Shown: piece by piece, positions 35,141 through 42,585 of the stretch
Layout: each line of letters opens with the position of its first letter
How positions within the stretch are numbered: position 1 is the first letter of the stretch
Assembly (NCBI GenBank): GCA_965247665.1
Contig: CBDFHH010000005.1
Coordinates: 1,711,614 to 1,775,613, forward strand
DNA length: 64,000 bases
DNA from: CAUZWH01 sp965247665
Lineage (GTDB): Bacteria; Pseudomonadota; Alphaproteobacteria; SHVV01
Reading direction: 5' to 3'
The notes under the pieces: model-generated
What the model was told of the DNA's origin: nothing
What the model saw: the letters and a program-made list of their open reading frames with translations, nothing else
Databases searched by the model: none
Made by a program: the position numbers and the translations under genes

Positions 35141-35555
35141 AACACGCTTTTACAGTGCTCGACCGTTAGAGTAGGGTCGCAGTCTCTCCCTATAATGATC
35201 TTTATATACAATGTGTTATGGTCGGTATCAAGAGGACTGTCGGTCGATACGAACAACACAAATAGCGTTCCTGTTTCGCAAAACAGTTGCATTTGGGGAA
35301 GTGTGGTAGGGGGAGCGGTGTTGGGACATGAACGCAATCCGAGTGGCTATTTATAATAACTCCATGGCCGACACATGAACGATGTATGAGATTCTAAATA
35401 TGAGGAATGACCTAGGTATTTTAGGAAATAATCATCCATTGCAGGGGTTTCCTGTGTCGTGGTCCGTATGGGCTGTGGCAGACGGACGGTGGTGGAGATG
35501 AGCGACGGCGGCGGGCGGCGGCAACGCGCCGTGATGGCGACCGATGCCGAGTGGG
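35141..35555 (+). other. AT-richer spacer at left edge of acquired block
   Basis: About 400 bases with visibly lower GC than everything to the left, no plausible gene on either strand, and small palindromes: GTGTGACACAC at 35128-35138, and CTGTTT...AAACAG near 35269-35286. It separates the beheaded MFS gene from the first IS6 element. Probably foreign non-coding DNA. Confidence 0.5.
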
Positions 35556-36360
35556 GGCGCTGTCAGAGCAAACTGGCTTGAGCCGGGAAGGTGAGTTCCG
35601 TAGCCTCGACGGACGAAAAATCCCTTCCGTTATTTCAACGGTTCACCCGAGATCATTCGCCTCGCAGGGATGATGTATATTCGCTATCCGCTGTCGCTGC
35701 GGCAGGTCGAGGACCTGCTGTCCGAGCGTGGCATCGACATCTGCCACGAGACGGTACGGTTGTGGTGGAACCGGTTCGGGCCGCTGTTTGCAGCCGAGAT
35801 CCGGAAGCGCCGGGTTCATCGTCATTGGTATTCGAACTGGCTCTGGCACCTTGATGAGGTGTTCGTGCGGATCAACGGGAAGACCTACTATTTGTGGCGC
35901 GCCGTTGACCACGAAGGCGAAGTGCTCGAGGTTTTTGCAACCAAACGGCGGAATTGCAGGGCTGCACTCGGGTTTCTGAAACGCGCGATGAAGCGTTATG
36001 GCCGGCCGGCTTCGGTCGTCACGGACGGGCTTCCGTCATACCGGGCGGCGATGAATGTGATCGGCAATGCGGCCGCCCAGACCTGCGGTCGTTGGCTCAA
36101 CAACCGGGCAGAAAACTCACATCAACCCTTTCGGCGACGAGAACGCGCAATGGCAAGGTTCAAGAGTGAAAGGGGGCTGCAGAAATTTACCTCAATCCAC
36201 GCTTCAGTTCACAACCACTTCAATCACCAACGCCATCTCAACCGCCGCGATATGTTCAAACAAGCCCGGGCCGCCGCCTTGGCCGAGTGGCGTCAACTCG
36301 CAGCCTGAGGGCCTTCGATTGTAGGTCTTACAGGTCCGATCCAGTTAGGCTGACAACGCC
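35556..36360 (+). mobile_element. IS6-family insertion sequence, copy 1 (about 805 bp)
   Basis: Bounded by imperfect inverted repeats: GGCGCTGTCAGAGCAAACTGG begins at 35556 (given in part), and the right end, read inward, begins GGCGTTGTCAGCCTAACTGG and finishes at 36360. It contains one transposase gene on the plus strand. The 8-base flanks (CGAGTGGG before, GCTTTTGG after) do not match, so there is no target-site duplication. The element lies 40 bases upstream of nnrS and may have replaced that gene's native promoter. Confidence 0.85.
35670..36308 (+). CDS. IS6-family transposase (start codon altered)
   Basis: 212 aa from ATG 35670. IS6-type DDE transposase with LDEVFVRINGKTYYLWRAVD (first Asp), VVTDGLPSYRAAM (second Asp) and NNRAENSHQPFRRRERAM (Glu). 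In the copy at 41.3-42.1 kb the protein starts MHNPFRYFYSSPEVI. Here the equivalent reading is ACG AAA AAT CCC at 35613 with an in-frame TAG four codons earlier. The normal ATG has therefore become ACG, and only the internal ATGs at 35670/35673 remain. Such a product lacks about 20 N-terminal residues and may be inactive. Confidence 0.85.
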   Translation: MMYIRYPLSLRQVEDLLSERGIDICHETVRLWWNRFGPLFAAEIRKRRVHRHWYSNWLWHLDEVFVRINGKTYYLWRAVDHEGEVLEVFATKRRNCRAALGFLKRAMKRYGRPASVVTDGLPSYRAAMNVIGNAAAQTCGRWLNNRAENSHQPFRRRERAMARFKSERGLQKFTSIHASVHNHFNHQRHLNRRDMFKQARAAALAEWRQLAA

Positions 36361-36399
36361 GCTTTTGGGGCTATATCCACACCCTGGCGGCACGCTGAC

Positions 36400-37596
36400 A
36401 TGACGACCCCAGTGCAGCAGATGCCCGCGTGGTCCGGGCCCGCGTTTCTCTCCTTCGGCTTCCGACCGTTTTTTCTCTCCGCGGCGGTCTGGGCGGCGCT
36501 GAGCATGGCGCTTTGGGTGTCGATGCTGTCGGGGCGACTGGAACTGCCGACAGCGTTCGATCCCGTGTCCTGGCATGCCCATGAAGTGCTGTTCGGATAT
36601 CTGGGTGCGGTCGTCGCCGGATTTCTGCTGACGGCCGTGCCAAATTGGACCGGCAGGCCTCCGGTTGTTGGGTGGCCCCTGTTTGGGCTGTTCACCCTGT
36701 GGCTTCTCGGACGCGGCGCGGTAACGGTTTCGAGCTACCTGCCGCCTGTGATTGTCGCCGCGATCGACCTCTCGTGTCTCGTTGTTGTCGGCGGCGTCAT
36801 GCTGCACCAGATCATCGTCGGCAGGAATTGGCGCAACCTGATCGTGCTGGCCATGATCGGTGTGTTCGTGGCAGGCAATGCAATGTTTCACTGGGAGGCC
36901 GCGTGGAATGGTCATGCGGCGTCGGGCTACGGACTGCGCACCGGCCTTGCTGCCGGCATCATCATGATCGCGGTCATCGGCGGCCGCATTGTGCCGTCAT
37001 TCACGCGAAACTGGCTCGTGGAACGGGGCAGCGATCAACTACCCGCGGCGTTCGGATGTTTGGACAAGCTCGCACTTGTTTTGAGCGCGTTTGCGCTGCC
37101 GTCTTGGGTGGTGGCACCGGACTGGCCCCTCACAGGGTATATCCTGCTTGCGGCTGGGTTGGCGCAGGGCATGCGGCTTTTGCTTTGGCGTGGCGTGGAT
37201 ACACGTACCGAGCCCTTGGTTTGGATTCTCCACGTGAGTTATGCCTTCGTGCCCATCGGCATGCTGGCCATGGGCACGGCGGTTCTGTGGCCCGGTGCGC
37301 TCTTGAATGTCGCCGTGCAGCACATCTGGATGGCGGGGGCCATCGGCGTCATGACCCTTGCCGTCATGACCCGTGCGACCCTTGGCCATACCGGCCACGC
37401 CTTGACGGCCGGCGCCGGAACGACGGGGGTTTATCTGGCGGTGATCGCCTCGGTGCTTGTGCGGTTGTTGGGCGGCGTGTTGCCGGAATGGGCATGGTTG
37501 CTCTACACCGTGTCCGCCATCTTGTGGTGTTCCGCTTTCGCAGGTTTCGCGGTTCTCTACGGGTCTCTCCTGACTCGCCCGCCCGCGGAAAGTTAG
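36400..37596 (+). CDS. nnrS: NnrS family protein (NO/nitrogen-oxide metabolism membrane protein)
   Basis: 398 aa polytopic membrane protein with about 12 hydrophobic helices. Family landmarks are FLSFGFRPFFLSAAVWA at the N-terminus, SWHAHEVLFGYLGAVVAGFLLTA (about residues 58-80, with conserved His), GRIVPSFTRNWL, QHIWMAGAIGVMTLAVMTRA and LGHTGH. NnrS proteins are heme/copper-containing membrane proteins whose expression accompanies denitrification and which protect against nitric oxide. It is convergent with norB, consistent with a joint NO-handling role. The upstream region is cut by an IS6 element ending 39 bases before the ATG. Confidence 0.9.
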   Translation: MTTPVQQMPAWSGPAFLSFGFRPFFLSAAVWAALSMALWVSMLSGRLELPTAFDPVSWHAHEVLFGYLGAVVAGFLLTAVPNWTGRPPVVGWPLFGLFTLWLLGRGAVTVSSYLPPVIVAAIDLSCLVVVGGVMLHQIIVGRNWRNLIVLAMIGVFVAGNAMFHWEAAWNGHAASGYGLRTGLAAGIIMIAVIGGRIVPSFTRNWLVERGSDQLPAAFGCLDKLALVLSAFALPSWVVAPDWPLTGYILLAAGLAQGMRLLLWRGVDTRTEPLVWILHVSYAFVPIGMLAMGTAVLWPGALLNVAVQHIWMAGAIGVMTLAVMTRATLGHTGHALTAGAGTTGVYLAVIASVLVRLLGGVLPEWAWLLYTVSAILWCSAFAGFAVLYGSLLTRPPAES

Positions 37597-37624
37597 CCGG
37601 ACGCGGAGCCGCCCATGGGACGCG

Positions 37625-39916
37625 CTATGGATCTCGGCTCGTGCGCAAGCCGACTTCCATCCGTACCAGGAAGATGAGCAGCAACAGGGCCCCCAACGCG
37701 AACACGATATCGCCCGGTACGCGCAACCACACCAGCGTCTCCATCAGCGGCGAATGCAGAAGCTCAGGCGTGCGTGCGTGCCAGTAGCCTTGATCGAATG
37801 AGATCAGCGCCTGGACGATGCCCTGCGGCAGAAGCGAGCCGAACACCATTAGCGCCAGCCCACCGTTGAAGAGCCAGAACACCCATTTCAGCGTGCGGTC
37901 GGACCACGCACCGGCCGTCTGCGGAAGATCGCGGCGACACAGCAGCATGAGGCCGATGCCGAGCATGCCGTAGACGCCGAACAGCGCCGCGTGGGCGTGC
38001 GTCGGCGTGGTCATCAACCCCTGCAAGTAATAAAGCGATAGCGGTGGATTGATCAGGAAGCCGAGCACTCCGGCTCCGATCAGGTTCCAGAACGCGACCG
38101 CAAGGAAGAACATCAACGGCAGGTGGTAACGCTGGACCCACGGCGCCTGTCGTTCCGCGCGCCAGTGGTCATGGGCCTCGAAGGCGATCAGCGCGAGCGG
38201 CACGACTTCGAGCGCCGAGAACACCGCCCCGAGCGCCAGAACCGATTCCGGCATGCCGGCAAAATACAAGTGGTGGAAGGTGCCGAGGACGCCACCGCCG
38301 AGAAAGATCATAGCCGAGAACATGACGTAGATCGCCGCGGTCGAGGGCCGCAGAAGCTTCATATGTACGAAGGCCCAAGCCACCCACGCGGTCGCGAACA
38401 CTTCGAATATGCCTTCAACCCAGAGATGGACGACCCACCAGCGCCAGTACTCAGCGATCGTCAGGTGGGTGTCGCGGTCGTAGAGGAACCCGGCACCGAA
38501 CAACAGCGCAATGCCGGCCGAAGAGAGAAGCAACAGGATCAGGAGGTGTTTGTCGGGACCCGCTTTGCGGATGGCGGGCACCAGGCAACGCATCATCAAG
38601 ACCAACCAGATCAGCAGACCGGCAAAAATCAAAAGCTGCCAAAAGCGCCCCATATCGAGGTACTCGTAGCCCTGATGCCCAAACCAGTAGACCAGCGCGG
38701 GATCGGTCATGTTTCCGGTCAGGGTGAGCCACTCACCGGCGAGCGAGCCCAGAACGGCGATCACCAGCGCCGCCCACAGGGCATCCACACCCAGTCGTTG
38801 CAAGGGGGGCTCGGACCCGGCGATCAGCGGCGCCAGATACAGTCCCGCGCCGAGCCAGGCCGTCGCAATCCACAGCACCGCGAGCTGCACATGCCACGTG
38901 CGAGTCAACGCATAGGGCGCGACCTCCGACAAGGGAATGCCATAGAAGTCATGGCCCTCGACGGCATAATGCGCGGTCACTGCGCCGAGAGCGATCTGCA
39001 GTGCAAGCAGAACGGCGACGATCCAGATGTATTTGACCACGCCCCGCATCGAGGCGGTGGGCTGAACGGCCGCTATCGGATTGGTGCTCGGATAGCCCTC
39101 CAACGGCTGGATATCCTTCTGCCATTCGTCGCGTTCGCGCAGAAAGAACCAGCACAGCGCACCGACGGCGGCGATCAGCAGAACCACCGACACGAACGTC
39201 CAGATGAACGTCGAGCTTGTCGGCCGGTTGCCGACCAGCGGCTCGTGCGGCCAATTGTTCGTGTAGGTGACGGTATCGTCGGGACGCAGCGTGGCCGCGG
39301 CCCATGAGGTCCACCACCACCACGCCGCGAGCTTACGGATGTCCTCATCGGGTTCGGGACCGAGAGGCTGGTTGGGGATGGCGAAAGCCTCGCGCATGGC
39401 TTCGGCGTCGGGGCCATCGCCGCTGCCGCCGAACAGCGCCGTGTAATGCGCGATCACGGTTTCGATGGCGCGCGCGCGATCACGGGAGATGACAATCCGG
39501 TTGGTCTCAGGATCGTAGGTGTTGACGCGAATGCGTGCGGCAAGTGCCGCGATGCGTGCGGCCCGCTCTGGCACCGAGACGGCGGCAAGGTCGCCGTCTG
39601 CCTCGAGCATCGCCAGTGCTTCGCGGTGTAGAACATCGGCCGTCCAGTCGGGCGCCAGATAGCCGCCGTGGCCCCACACCGAGCCCAGCTCCATGCCGCC
39701 GAGGCGACGCCAGACATCACGCCCGTCGTGGACGTCGCTGCTTGTGAAGACCACGGAAGACGTCTCGCCGTCGACCATGACCACTTGTTCGGGCAATGGC
39801 GGCGCCTGCTGGAACGACCGACCGCCGATCAGAAGCAGAATTCCGAACATCACGACGAGCAGGACGGCGAACATCGTCCAAAGTCTCTTGAGGGTGAAGA
39901 ATTCGCGGTAGTTCAT
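37625..39916 (-). CDS. norB: quinol-dependent nitric oxide reductase (qNor)
   Basis: 763 aa. Reduces two NO to N2O using quinol in the cytoplasmic membrane. The N-terminal about 240 residues are the cytochrome-c-like extension of qNor (LWTMFAVLLVVMFGILLLIG anchor, SVWGHGGYLAPDWTAD). The heme-copper-oxidase-like core then carries TRTWHVQLAVLWIATAWLGA, HLWVEGIFEVFATAW, GTFHHLYFAG and PTHAHAALFGVYG. These hold the heme b, b3 and FeB histidines and Glu residues. ATG 39916 is the natural start (MNYREFFTLKRLW). A TTGCG-N4-CGCAA palindrome lies just upstream (39929-39942). Confidence 0.93.
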   Translation of the reverse strand: MNYREFFTLKRLWTMFAVLLVVMFGILLLIGGRSFQQAPPLPEQVVMVDGETSSVVFTSSDVHDGRDVWRRLGGMELGSVWGHGGYLAPDWTADVLHREALAMLEADGDLAAVSVPERAARIAALAARIRVNTYDPETNRIVISRDRARAIETVIAHYTALFGGSGDGPDAEAMREAFAIPNQPLGPEPDEDIRKLAAWWWWTSWAAATLRPDDTVTYTNNWPHEPLVGNRPTSSTFIWTFVSVVLLIAAVGALCWFFLRERDEWQKDIQPLEGYPSTNPIAAVQPTASMRGVVKYIWIVAVLLALQIALGAVTAHYAVEGHDFYGIPLSEVAPYALTRTWHVQLAVLWIATAWLGAGLYLAPLIAGSEPPLQRLGVDALWAALVIAVLGSLAGEWLTLTGNMTDPALVYWFGHQGYEYLDMGRFWQLLIFAGLLIWLVLMMRCLVPAIRKAGPDKHLLILLLLSSAGIALLFGAGFLYDRDTHLTIAEYWRWWVVHLWVEGIFEVFATAWVAWAFVHMKLLRPSTAAIYVMFSAMIFLGGGVLGTFHHLYFAGMPESVLALGAVFSALEVVPLALIAFEAHDHWRAERQAPWVQRYHLPLMFFLAVAFWNLIGAGVLGFLINPPLSLYYLQGLMTTPTHAHAALFGVYGMLGIGLMLLCRRDLPQTAGAWSDRTLKWVFWLFNGGLALMVFGSLLPQGIVQALISFDQGYWHARTPELLHSPLMETLVWLRVPGDIVFALGALLLLIFLVRMEVGLRTSRDP

Positions 39917-40242
39917 GACGACGCCCTTTTGCGACTCCGCAATGGATTCGGCATTGTGGGCGCCAGGAATAGATTACATTGTGGTCGATGGAAATAGAGA
40001 TTATGTGTCCTCGGAAATTCGAGCATGGTCACCGGATCGGGCATGCGTTTGCCCGTTTCCCAGTGGCTCCGCCGTCCGTGCTTATGAGGAGGCGTTCACC
40101 GCTGAGGTTGATAAGCTTGAACGACGCCGACGAACGCTGCCATTCCCTAGCTTAAGTGATAATCCACGCACAACCGCTAACCGGCTCTACCTCAAAGCTC
40201 TTTTGAGGCTTGCGGACACAGATTGGACACGAGGCGTGGAGC
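39917..40242 (+). other. norB upstream region up to the IS6 remnant
   Basis: About 325 bases. An open plus-strand frame (39915 to the IS6 tail at 40475) passes through it. Its first about 110 codons have no recognisable domain and the frame only later enters transposase sequence, so I do not call it a gene. It contains the palindrome described separately and presumably the norB promoter. Confidence 0.45.
39929..39942. promoter_or_regulatory. candidate NnrR/FNR-type operator upstream of norB
   Basis: Perfect palindrome TTGCG-ACTC-CGCAA centred about 20 bases before the norB ATG. Half-site and spacing match the TTGCG-N4 Nnr-type boxes described for nor and nir promoters in alphaproteobacteria, recognised by CRP/FNR-family nitric-oxide regulators. 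The position is unusually close to the start codon, so the site would either act from downstream of the promoter or the true transcript is nearly leaderless. No regulator gene is in the window. Confidence 0.45.
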
Positions 40243-40527
40243 GTCAGGACTGTGGAAGATGGCTCAACAATCGAGCCGAGAATTCACATCAGCCGTTCCG
40301 CCGACGAGAGGGCGCGATGGCCAGGTTCAGGGACGTAAAGACCCTGCAGAAATTCGCTGCCGTTCACGCCTCGATCCACAACCAATTCAACCACGAACGC
40401 CAACTCAACCGCCGCGACATCTTCAAGCAGAACCGCTCGGCCGCCCTGGCCGAGTGGCGTCAACTTGCAGCCTGAGAGGCCTGGATTGTAGGTTCTTCAG
40501 TTCCTATTCAGTTAGTCTGACAACGCC
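40243..40527 (+). mobile_element. IS6-family remnant, copy 2 (3' end only)
   Basis: The last about 75 transposase codons (CGRWLNNRAENSHQPFRRRE ... NHERQLNRRDIFKQNRSA, ending LAEWRQLAA at 40475) and the right terminal repeat, which ends at 40527 (GTCTGACAACGCC). The 5' two thirds and the left repeat are gone. It is oriented like copy 1, so nnrS-norB is bracketed by direct IS6 copies. The terminus lies 24 bases before the DUF1476 start. Confidence 0.85.
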
Positions 40528-40551
40528 CTAATCATGCAGGGAGCCCAGCCG

Positions 40552-40872
40552 ATGACCGCTTTCGATGACCGCAAGACAGCCGCCGAAGAAAAGTTCAAGC
40601 ATGACCAGGAGTTTCAGTTCAAGGTCATCGCGCGGCGCAACAAGCTGCTCGGCCTGTGGGCGGCGGAGCAAATGGGCATGTCGGGCCAGGATGCCGAGGC
40701 CTACGCCAAGCAGGTCGTGATCGCCGATTTCGAAGAGCCGGGCGATGCCGATGTGTTGCGGAAGGTGCTTGGCGATCTGATCGACAAGGGGATCACGGCG
40801 GACGAGCACAAGGTGCGTCACGAGATGACTCGCCTGCTTGAAGAGGCGAAGACGCAGATGGCGATCGAATAG
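40552..40872 (+). CDS. DUF1476 protein, ATP synthase zeta (inhibitor) subunit-like
   Basis: 106 aa, all helical and highly charged. FDDRKTAAEEKFKHDQEFQF at the N-terminus is the signature of DUF1476. Then KVIARRNKLLGLWAAEQMGM and DAEAYAKQVVIADFEEPGD follow, and a C-terminal helix HKVRHEMTRLLEEAKTQM. In Paracoccus this family is the zeta subunit, which blocks F1-ATPase rotation to stop ATP hydrolysis. It is essentially confined to alphaproteobacteria. ATG 40552 has AGGGAG upstream, inside 24 bases of non-IS DNA, so the native promoter was probably lost or replaced by the IS6 end. Confidence 0.88.
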   Translation: MTAFDDRKTAAEEKFKHDQEFQFKVIARRNKLLGLWAAEQMGMSGQDAEAYAKQVVIADFEEPGDADVLRKVLGDLIDKGITADEHKVRHEMTRLLEEAKTQMAIE

Positions 40873-41303
40873 TACGCGATCATTTAGCCAAATTAACAGG
40901 CTGCTATGAATTGGATTCAGGACGCTTTATGCCGCGGTGGTGCTCGATATCCTGCGGGGGCCGGGCCTGGTGTTCGCGCCGGATCGATTCCGGGTCAGCT
41001 TCAGCCGAGTCGCGTCCGCCAATGCACCACCGGCCTATCGCCAATTCGTGGATGAAGCATCCTTTCCCGGTCGGGTCCACATGCAGCCACGAGAGCAACG
41101 GAATTCAGGGACTGCGAATCCCGTCGCCCGCCGATAGCAACTCAATGACACCTCAAATGAATTTTGGAATTTGCAATTACCAAGAACATATGGTCGCGAA
41201 CGCTTGAACCGCCCCCAACGAGGTCCTGTGCGTGACCTGCCCCCATTAAGTGGTCCACCGCTTATGAGACACAGCAAGGGTCTGAAGCTTCCGAAGCCGC
41301 CAC
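40873..41303 (+). other. 431-base spacer with an IS3-like terminus
   Basis: No supported gene. A plus-strand stretch near 40937-41137 reads LDILRGPGLVFAPDRFRVSF, but no family is recognised. At 41233-41245 is TGACCTGCCCCCA followed by a TGGTCC, which looks like an IS3-family terminal repeat without its element. Confidence 0.5.
41233..41259 (+). repeat. solo IS3-like terminal repeat, copy a
   Basis: TGACCTGCCCCCA with TGGTCC a few bases on. It matches, at 12 of 13 bases, the inverted copies at 49170-49182 (opposite strand) and 54210-54222 (same strand). Together with the 49.17 kb copy it faces like the two ends of one 7.9-kb element. No IS3 transposase lies between them. Confidence 0.5.
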
Positions 41304-42112
41304 GACATTGTCAGACTAACTGGACAGGACTTGTAGAACCTACAATCAAACGGCCTCAGGCTGCCAATTGACGCCACTCGGCCGAGGCGGCGGCCCGGGC
41401 TCGTTTGAAAATGTTGCGGCGGTTGAGATGGCGTTCGTGGTTGAATTGGTTGTGGATCGAGGCGTGGACGGCGGCGAATTTCTGCAGGGTCTTTACGTCC
41501 CTGAACTTGGCTATTGCCCCTTCCCGTCGTCGGAACGGCTGGTACGAGTTCTCGGCCCGGTTGTTAAGCCAACGACCGCAGGTCCGGGCGGTCGCATTGC
41601 CGGTCACAGTCATCGCAGCCCGGTAGGACGGAAGCCCGTCCGTGACGATCGAAGCCGGCCGGCCATAACGCTTCATCGCGCGTTTCAGAAACCTGAGCGC
41701 AGCCCTGCGATCCCGCCGTTTCGTGGCAAAAACCTCTAGCACCTCCCCTTCATGGTCAACGGCACGCCATAGATAATGTGTCTCGTCGCGTTGATGCGGA
41801 CGAACACCTCATCAAGATGCCAGCGCGCCACAGCGAATAGGATCCACGGTGAACACGGCGTTTCCGGATCTCCGCGGCAAACAATGGGCCAAAGCGGTTC
41901 GACCAGTACCGCACGGTCTCATGGCAGATGTCGATGCCGCGCTCGAACAGGAGATCTTCGACCTGTCTCAGCGACAAGGGGTAACGGACATACAGCATCA
42001 CCGCGCTGCGGATTACCTCAGGCGAACTGTAGAAATAACGAAAAGGATTGTGCATCGCGGGAGGCTACGAGAGCCTACTTCCTGGCTCAAGCCCATTTAC
42101 TCTGACAATGCC
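41304..42112 (-). mobile_element. IS6-family insertion sequence, copy 3 (about 809 bp, transposase broken)
   Basis: Terminal repeats are GACATTGTCAGACTAACTGG at 41304 and, reading inward from 42112, GGCATTGTCAGAGTAAATGG. No target duplication is visible (GCCGCCAC before, TCCCCGGC after). It carries an IS6 transposase on the minus strand that is split into two frames. It is inserted in what was an excisionase-like/hsdM region, since the sequence immediately right of the element begins in the middle of a helix-turn-helix protein. Confidence 0.85.
41356..42055 (-). pseudogene. IS6-family transposase with at least two frame disruptions
   Basis: The N-terminal frame (42055 down to about 41860) starts MHNPFRYFYSSPEVIRSAVM and continues LSLRQVEDLLFERGIDICHE. 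The protein leaves frame at a CGCGC near the WRWHLDEVF motif and again near INxETHYLW, then resumes as LEVFATKRRDRRAALRFL down to the normal stop at 41356. The first Asp motif is readable only in the middle frame. The catalytic VTDGLPSY and RAENSYQPFRRRE segments are intact in the last. The enzyme cannot be made as read. Confidence 0.8.
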
Positions 42113-42216
42113 TCCCCGGCTTCAAGGTCGGTGGGGCCTGGCGGTTCCGGCGCGGCGAGATCGACAAGTGGATCGAACGCCAGTCCGCCGAACAAGAGAA
42201 ACAAGGAGATAAAGTA
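42113..42216 (+). pseudogene. excisionase-family helix-turn-helix protein, C-terminal stump
   Basis: Reading in frame from 42118: GFKVGGAWRFRRGEIDKWIE, then RQSAEQEKQGDK. This is the classic wing/second-helix ending of MerR/AlpA-like DNA-binding proteins that often precede type I restriction genes. The 5' part was removed by IS6 copy 3. No stop separates it from the following hsdM stump, which is in the same frame. Confidence 0.6.
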
Positions 42217-42501
42217 ATGCCGGGGACGAATGCCGATGTTCGGGGTCTCGGCGGCTTTGTCTGGTCGATCGCGGAGATTCTGCGCGGCGATTTCAAGCAG
42301 TCCGAATATGGCAAGGTCATTCTACCGTTCATCGTGCTCCGCCGTCTCGATTGCCTCTGCCTAGCGCTGCCCGCGATCGGCGAGAGGTTTCTGGAGATCG
42401 CTGCCGGCAAGCCGCCCTGGCAGCGGAACCACGCCGCAAAATGGGAGTCGGGGACGTTTGAACATCGTAACTTCATAGCGACAAGTCTGGTGGCGGCATG
42501 A
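42217..42501 (+). pseudogene. type I restriction-modification HsdM, N-terminal stump
   Basis: ATG 42217 follows AAGGAG. The first about 47 residues include GGFVWSIAEILRGDFKQSEY and GKVILPFIVLRRLDC, the unmistakable N-terminal helical domain of HsdM methyltransferase subunits. After LRRLDC the sequence no longer matches the family and stops at 42501. The methylase domain (NPPF motif) and hsdS/hsdR are absent. Evidence that a defence locus once stood here. Confidence 0.75.
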
Positions 42502-42585
42502 CCGGTTCATAGTGATCGGCCTCACTACCGACCAAGTCCCGTTGAACTACACGAGGAAGTCCAGAATGTCGACGTACGTGAGGCA

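Noticed and set aside
39915..40475. 186-codon plus-strand frame starting at the norB start region
   Set aside because: Only its last 75 codons are recognisable (IS6 transposase tail). The first part overlaps the norB start antisense and shows no domain, so it is a chance read-through into the IS remnant.
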